From the NCBI RefSeq assembly GCF_019565455.1, contig NZ_CP067377.1, forward strand, positions 2,486,001 to 2,550,000: DNA of 64,000 nt. Reading direction: 5' to 3'. The first letter of the stretch is position 1. Each line of letters starts with the position of its first letter. Made by a program: the position numbers and the translations under genes. The stretch comes from Flavobacterium oreochromis (GTDB lineage: Bacteria > Bacteroidota > Bacteroidia > Flavobacteriales > Flavobacteriaceae). Positions 58,453 to 64,000 of the stretch are shown piece by piece. Under the pieces are notes generated by a model that was given only the letters and a program-made list of their open reading frames with translations, did no database searches and was not told the origin of the DNA.

Positions 58453-59979
58453 ATGAGAAAAATTTATTTAGCATTTACTGTTTTTATGTTTTTTTTAAAT
58501 GGTAATGCACAAGGAGTGAAAGAGGCACTACAATATTCTGTTATGGATATGAGTGGAACAGCTCGCTTTAGAGGTTTAAGTGGTGCTTTTGGTGCTTTAG
58601 GAGGTGATTTATCCGCTATAAGTATAAATCCTGCAAGTTCAGTTGTATTTGCAAATAATCAGATTGCTTTTACTTTAGGTAGCAAATCTACAGGTATTAA
58701 ATCAGAATATTTAGGAACAAATACTACAACAAATTCAAACAATTTAGATTTTAATCAGGTTGGAGGTGTTTTTGTTTTTGAAAATGATAATCAATATTCA
58801 GGATGGAATAAATTTGCTTTAGCGCTGAATTATGATAATCAAGCAAATTTCAAAAATACTGTAAGTGTACTAGGTGAAAATTCCGTTAATTCTATTGATG
58901 CCTACTTTTTGAAATATTCAAGAGGAATGGTTTTTTCGGATATTTCAGGGTTGAGTTATAGTCAAATGGGATTCAATCAAACTCAAGTGGCTCTTGGTTA
59001 CAAATCTCAATTGCTAGATTATGATACGGTAAATAACGTATTTTTTGCTAATATTTCGCATGCTCCTGATGGTAAAAATTATATTCAACAAAGTTTTGTT
59101 ACGAATACAGGTTATAATGGTAAGTTGGCATTTAATTTTTCTGCAGAATACGATAAAAAAATATTGTTTGGTATGAATTTAAATGCTCATTTTTCGGATT
59201 ATACGCAACAAAAAACCTTTACAGAAAAGAATAATAAAGCATATTATGCAACAAGAGCAACAATAAATGAATTATCATTTTATAATGAATTAACAACAAA
59301 AGGTTCTGGTTTTTCATTTCAATTGGGGGCAATTTTTAAACCTGTTGCAGGCTTAAGATTAGGTTTAGTGTTTGAATCTCCAACCTGGATGGTATTAGAA
59401 GATCAATTAACACAAAGAATCTCTACTTCTGGAGTCGTTAAAAATATAGGAAATAGTACCTATAACCCTATTAGTAATAAAATTGATCCGAGAACAGTTA
59501 TTCTTTTTGCTCCTTATACAATAGCAACTCCTGCTAAATGGACTTTTAGTCAAGCATATGTTTTTGGTAAACAAGGTCTTATTAGTTTTGATTATAGTTT
59601 AAAAGATTATTCTACAATTGTATTTAAACCGATTAATCAATTTAATGATCCGGATGGAAATAATTCTAATAACGTATTCCCGAATTTATTTAGAACATCT
59701 AATGAAATTAGAGTAGGGATTGAGAAAAAAATTAAACAATGGAGTTTACGAGGAGGATATAGATATGAAGAATCGCCATATAAAAATAAAGATTTAATGA
59801 GTGATTTAGTTGGGTTTTCAGCAGGTTTAGGTTATAATTGGGGAGGTACAAAATTAGATATTGCATTTTCTTCTGCAAAAAGAAGCTATAAAGAACAAAT
59901 TTTTGAAAGTATTCCTAATTTAGTTAATACTACTAAAACAAATAATAATCTAGTTATAACACTTGCATTTGAATTATAA
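58453..59979 (+). CDS. Outer-membrane beta-barrel protein (OmpP1/FadL-like)
   Basis: A 508-residue protein with a signal peptide (about 1-19, cleavage after NAQ), an N-terminal motif RFRGLSGAFGALGGDLSAISINPAS that is typical of FadL/PorV-like barrels, alternating beta-strand pattern throughout and a C-terminal aromatic/hydrophobic strand (NNNLVITLAFEL). Members import hydrophobic compounds across the outer membrane. It begins 66 bases after the repeat-lipoprotein gene and may be cotranscribed with it. Confidence 0.85.
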   Translation: MRKIYLAFTVFMFFLNGNAQGVKEALQYSVMDMSGTARFRGLSGAFGALGGDLSAISINPASSVVFANNQIAFTLGSKSTGIKSEYLGTNTTTNSNNLDFNQVGGVFVFENDNQYSGWNKFALALNYDNQANFKNTVSVLGENSVNSIDAYFLKYSRGMVFSDISGLSYSQMGFNQTQVALGYKSQLLDYDTVNNVFFANISHAPDGKNYIQQSFVTNTGYNGKLAFNFSAEYDKKILFGMNLNAHFSDYTQQKTFTEKNNKAYYATRATINELSFYNELTTKGSGFSFQLGAIFKPVAGLRLGLVFESPTWMVLEDQLTQRISTSGVVKNIGNSTYNPISNKIDPRTVILFAPYTIATPAKWTFSQAYVFGKQGLISFDYSLKDYSTIVFKPINQFNDPDGNNSNNVFPNLFRTSNEIRVGIEKKIKQWSLRGGYRYEESPYKNKDLMSDLVGFSAGLGYNWGGTKLDIAFSSAKRSYKEQIFESIPNLVNTTKTNNNLVITLAFEL

Positions 59980-59997
59980 TAATAGATTTTAAAAAAA

Positions 59998-60038
59998 TAA
60001 AAAGCCTGTTGCCTAAAAAAAGCTAACAGGCTTTTTTA
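59998..60038 (+). terminator. Terminator after the beta-barrel gene
   Basis: AAAAAGCCTGTT and AACAGGCTTTTTT form the stem, with a T-tract, 19 bases after the stop codon. Confidence 0.88.
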
Positions 60039-60122
60039 TTTGACACTAGAGGGCGTTTTTGAATTAGAGTATCTTATCTTTCAAAATTTTATCGTAATTT
60101 TGCACTCCAATTTTTTATAGTC

Positions 60123-61426
60123 ATGAGAACCAAGTCATTAAAAAAAATAAAATCAATGTGATTACCTTAGGGTGTTCTAAGAATGTATATGATAGTGAAG
60201 TCTTAATGGGACAGCTAAAAGCAAGTGGTAAAGACGTAGCGCATGAACAAGAAGGGAATATAGTGGTTATAAACACTTGTGGTTTTATTAATAATGCTAA
60301 AGAAGAATCAGTTAATACTATATTAGAATATGTTGATAAAAAGGAACAAGGATTAGTTGATAAAATCTTTGTTACAGGTTGTTTGTCTGAGCGTTATCGA
60401 CCTGATTTAGAGAACGAAATTCCAGATGTAGATCAGTATTTTGGAACTACCGATTTGCCTTTGTTGTTAAAAGCGCTTGGAGCAGATTATAAACATGAAT
60501 TGTTAGGTGAGCGTTTGACTACGACTCCTAAAAATTATGCTTATTTAAAAATTGCCGAAGGTTGTGACCGTCCATGTAGTTTCTGTGCTATTCCAATTAT
60601 GCGTGGTAAACATGTATCACAACCCATTGAAAAATTAGTTAAAGAAGCAGAAAATTTAGCTAAAGATGGTGTAAAAGAATTGATTTTAATTGCTCAAGAT
60701 TTAACATATTACGGATTAGATTTATATAAAAAAAGAAATTTAGCCGAGTTACTTGAGAAATTGGTAAAAGTAGAAGGAATTGAATGGATTCGTTTACATT
60801 ATGCTTTTCCTACTGGTTTTCCAATGGATGTGTTAGAATTAATGAAACGAGAACCTAAAATTTGTAATTATTTAGATATTCCGTTGCAACATATTTCAGA
60901 TAAGATTCTAAAATCAATGCGTCGTGGTACTACTTATGAAAAAACAACTCAATTAATAAAAGATTTTAGAACATTAGTTCCTGAAATGACTATCCGTACC
61001 ACGCTTATCGTTGGATACCCAGGAGAAACAGAAGAAGATTTTCAGATACTTAAAGATTGGGTGACTGAAATGCGATTTGAACGATTAGGGTGTTTTGCTT
61101 ATTCACATGAGGAAAATACAACCGCTTTTGAGTTAGAAGATGATGTGCCAGATGAAGTAAAACAAGCTCGTGCAAATGAAATTATGGAAATTCAAGCACA
61201 AATTTCATGGGAATTAAATCAAGAAAAAATAGGTCAAACCTTTAAATGCGTTATAGATCGAAAGGAAGGACCGTATTTTGTAGGAAGAACCGAATTTGAT
61301 AGTCCAGACGTAGATAATGAAGTATTGATAGATGCTTCTAAGTTTTATTTAAAAACTGGTGAATTTGCTATGATAAAGATTATAGATGCAAGTGAGTTTG
61401 ATTTATATGGGGAAGTTGTAGCCTAA
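60123..61426 (+). CDS. rimO: Ribosomal protein S12 methylthiotransferase RimO, frame disrupted at 5' end
   Basis: Reconstructed length 434 residues from the ATG at 60123 (RTKSLKKNKINVITLGCSKN). The A8 run at 60140-60147 lacks one base; the remainder is intact from the internal GTG at 60158. The N-terminal MTTase domain has cysteines in LGCSKN, NTCGFIN and TGCLSER for one FeS cluster; the radical SAM motif is GCDRPCSFC (CxxxCxxC), and a TRAM domain closes the protein. It adds a methylthio group to Asp of ribosomal protein S12. Confidence 0.95.
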
Positions 61427-61448
61427 AAATAAAAAATAATAAAAATAA

Positions 61449-61487
61449 AACAGTTATCTATGTCATTTTTTAGATAACTGTTTTTTT
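61449..61487 (+). terminator. rimO terminator
   Basis: AACAGTTATCTA and TAGATAACTGTT form a 12-bp stem followed by TTTTTT, 22 bases after rimO. Confidence 0.9.
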
Positions 61488-61951
61488 ATTTCAGAATGTA
61501 AATATCTAGATAAATAGATCCATCATAACTTTTAGGATTATTTGTAAAATAAGATTCTTCTATGTTTAAAAAATGAATAGAGAGCATCTTTTATTTCGGT
61601 TTTCAACTTATAATTAGAGTTTAGATAAATTTTAGATTAATTGAACATGAAATAGGATGAGGTTTTGAAAAAAATTACTTATAATAAGCTTATCATCTCT
61701 AATAATTTTTAAAAAAAAACTTTTTTAAATGGGAAGTTATTAAATGGTCTATTTATTAGTTGAAGCAAAACGCTTCCCATTTTATTACTAAAAATCATTT
61801 TTCTTATCAATATAATACAAAGAAATAAAGAAAAATATAATTCATAACAGTTATAAAAAGATTATTCAAATGTAATATAAAAATAATCGTATTATATCTG
61901 TAAAAGGGCTATAGATTTAAATAAGGTTGTTTTTTAAAATAATGTTTTTAT
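61488..61951. other. Intergenic region with no supported gene
   Basis: A/T-rich. The only structure noted is AAATGGGAAG (about 61727) facing CTTCCCATTT (about 61771), which may form a hairpin with a long loop. No ORF or promoter of note. Confidence 0.45.
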
Positions 61952-64000
61952 TTATAAAGATATTAAGCAGTTTTCTTTTAACATATTTAACGATTTAGAA
62001 AACCAAAACATTTCAAAGTCCTCAAATTGTTCTTCAAAGCTATTTTTTATTTGTCCTAAAGTGATCGAAAAACTATTTTTTATATTCAAATTAGCCAGTT
62101 GTTCATTTAGCCAAATTGCTTGTTCTTTTTCTAAATGAATTGAAAATTGAGTTGTTTTTGTTTGAAAAACCATTTCAGCCATTTCCCATGATCTACCTTT
62201 TTTACTTTTTGTGAAAAACTTAAGCTGTGGAAGATTAGCTGTGAAATAGACTTTTTGATTAGGTTTGAAATTAAAAGTATTTTCGCTTGTTAAACAATTT
62301 TCAATAAAATTAGGGGCAATTTTAGTTTTAGGGATTTTAAAATCAAACCAATTTTGTAATGGAAAATCAAAGCACAAACCATGCATATAATTAAAAAGAG
62401 ATTTTTTTAATCCAAAGCTAAATTGATCATGATTAATACCTGTTTTATCTTTAAATTGAATATCATTATTTGCAAAACTAATATTATTTATTTGCGGAAT
62501 TACACCATATTCTTCTGGATTCATACCTACAGGGCTATGTGCAGTCATTGCAAATTGATGCCAAAAGCCACTTTGTAAGATGCCTATTTCAAAAAGTTGT
62601 CGAACCATTTCTAAGCTATCAATAGTTTCTTGAACTGTTTGTGTTGGATAGCCATACATAAGATAAGCATGTACCATGATACCTGCTTCTGTGAAATTAC
62701 GTGTTACTCGAGCTACTTGTTCTACCGTTACTCCTTTTTAATTAAAGCTAATAGTCTATCAGACGCAACTTCTAATCCGCCTGATACAGCTATGCAACCT
62801 GAAAGTTTTAATAATAAACATAAATCGCTTGTAAAGCTTTTTTCAAAACGAATGTTAGTCCACCAAGTTACCACAAGATTTCTTCTCAAAATTTCTAGTG
62901 CAACTTCCTTCATGAGTGCAGGAGGAGCTGCTTCATCTACAAAATGGAAACCACTTTCACCAGTTTGTTCAATAAGCTCTTGCATACGATTTACTATGAT
63001 TCGAGCATGTACGGGTTCATAAATTTTGATATAATCTAATGAAATATCACAAAAGGTACATTTTCCCCAATAGCAACCGTGGGCCATTGTTAATTTATTC
63101 CATCTACCATCACTCCATAAACTGTGCATTGGATTTGCAATTTCAATTACTGATACATAACGATCAAGTAATAGGTCAGAATAATCAGGAGTTCCTACTT
63201 CATTTTGTTTATAATCTAGTTCAGTACAATTGTTTTTATAAATTACTTCATCAGCTTCAAGAAGAAAAGTTCTTTTTAAATATGCCTCTTTATCGTTTGT
63301 ATTGTTAATATGTAGATATAGTAATTCCAATGGTAGTTCTCCATCATCAAGCGTTATAAAATCAAAAAATTCAAAAACTCTCTTATCTTTTAAATCACGA
63401 AGCTCTGTATTAGGGAATCCCCCTCCCATGGCTGTTTTTATATTTGGGTATTGTCTTTTAATAAATTGAGCACAACGAAAAGCACTGTATAAATTACCTG
63501 GAAAAGGAACTGAAAAGCAAACCATTTTAGGCTGTGTATTTTCAATTCTTTTATTTAAAATTTTTAGACTTATATTATCAATAAAAGTAGATTCTTTTTT
63601 AAGAAATCATATAGTTCATCAAAAGAATTAGCACTTCTTCCTAGACGTTCTGCATAACGGCTAAATCCAAAATTTTCGTCAACACATTCTACAATATAAT
63701 CAGATAAGTCCTCAAGATATAAAGTTGCTAGATGTTTAGCTTTATCTTGCATTCCCATATTTCCAAAAGCCCATTCCATATCATCTAATTGATCAAAACG
63801 GGATGCTTCGGGTAAAAAATTACTAGAGCATATTTGGCGTGCTAATGAAGGATTTTTTCCTTGTAGAAAAGAAATAACACTTTCGATAGTTGTTATATAT
63901 TCTTCTTTTAATGAATATATTCGTTGTGAATTATTAGTTAAATCTTTGAAATCTAAATTCTGAATTTCAAAAATTTTTTAATTCCTTTTTAGAAAATAAC
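61952..64000 (-). CDS. B12-binding-domain radical SAM protein, frame disrupted and 5' end outside window
   Basis: At least 670 residues are visible; the start is beyond base 64000 or obscured by a break near 63965. An N-terminal B12-binding-like region (SVPFPGNLYSAFRCAQFI, MGGGFPNTE) is followed by the radical SAM cluster GCYWGKCTFC. This reads C-x4-C-x2-C, one residue longer than the canonical CxxxCxxC spacing. Breaks lie at T5 62735-62739 and T6 63595-63600. Downstream motifs GGLEVASDRLL and MVHAYLMYGYPTQT are typical of the AdoMet barrel. The C-terminal ~150 residues are a separate domain of unknown role. The reaction is not identifiable; methylation or lipid/cell-wall modification are possibilities only. 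Confidence 0.8.

Overview
The window is AT-rich chromosomal DNA from a member of the Bacteroidota, almost certainly a Flavobacteriaceae (Flavobacterium-like) bacterium. Supporting signs are promoters of the TTG-N(17-23)-TAnnTTTG type, a fused CcsBA cytochrome c biogenesis protein, a type IX secretion C-terminal domain, a zeaxanthin-type carotenoid cluster with photolyase, a split methylmalonyl-CoA mutase, and the tpiA/TlpA/MauE/DUF1599/folP gene order.

Layout. (1) 1-5.7 kb, plus strand: an RNA-repair and ribosome-rescue island with an unknown gene, rtcB, a nucleotidyltransferase, prfH, a TPR protein, a DEDDh exonuclease and a metallo-beta-lactamase-fold protein. (2) 5.7-7.0 kb: a complete IS256-family insertion sequence with 35-bp ends and an 8-bp target duplication. 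(3) 7.0-12.8 kb, minus strand: a three-gene, translationally coupled operon of a DNA C5-methyltransferase, a ~995-residue protein with two GHKL ATPase modules and a histidine-kinase H-box, and a receiver-domain protein with an unrecognised C-terminal half. This is my best candidate for an undescribed (probably anti-phage) system. (4) 12.8-13.95 kb: one full REP-associated transposase gene, broken copies of it and REP palindromes. (5) 13.9-18.4 kb: methylmalonyl-CoA mutase genes, separated by a toxin-antitoxin pair and a small membrane protein. (6) 18.6-33.2 kb: a secreted lipase-like protein and core genes (divIC-like, udk, two tRNA-Pro, tpiA, folP, ABC exporter, truA, maf, ubiA-like, kdsC, DUF2520). 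(7) 33.3-39.7 kb: ccsBA, two glutathione peroxidases, a serine hydrolase. (8) 39.8-48.5 kb: divergent carotenoid/light-response cluster. (9) 48.6-52 kb: DUF721 protein, a cholesterol-dependent-cytolysin-like toxin, and a ~550-bp transcription unit without an ORF that looks like a structured RNA. (10) 52-64 kb: typA, rpsT, three tRNA-Glu, proS, a YESPRS-repeat lipoprotein, an outer-membrane barrel, rimO and a B12-binding radical SAM protein.

A cross-cutting feature must be kept in mind: about 35 genes or gene segments are broken by single-base length changes, nearly all in homopolymer runs, including genes such as rimO, ccsBA, maf and both mutase subunits. Uncorrected sequencing or assembly error is the simplest explanation, so disrupted genes are annotated here over their full reconstructed span and should not be read as pseudogenes without checking. 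Reconstructed lengths assume the minimal one-base correction.
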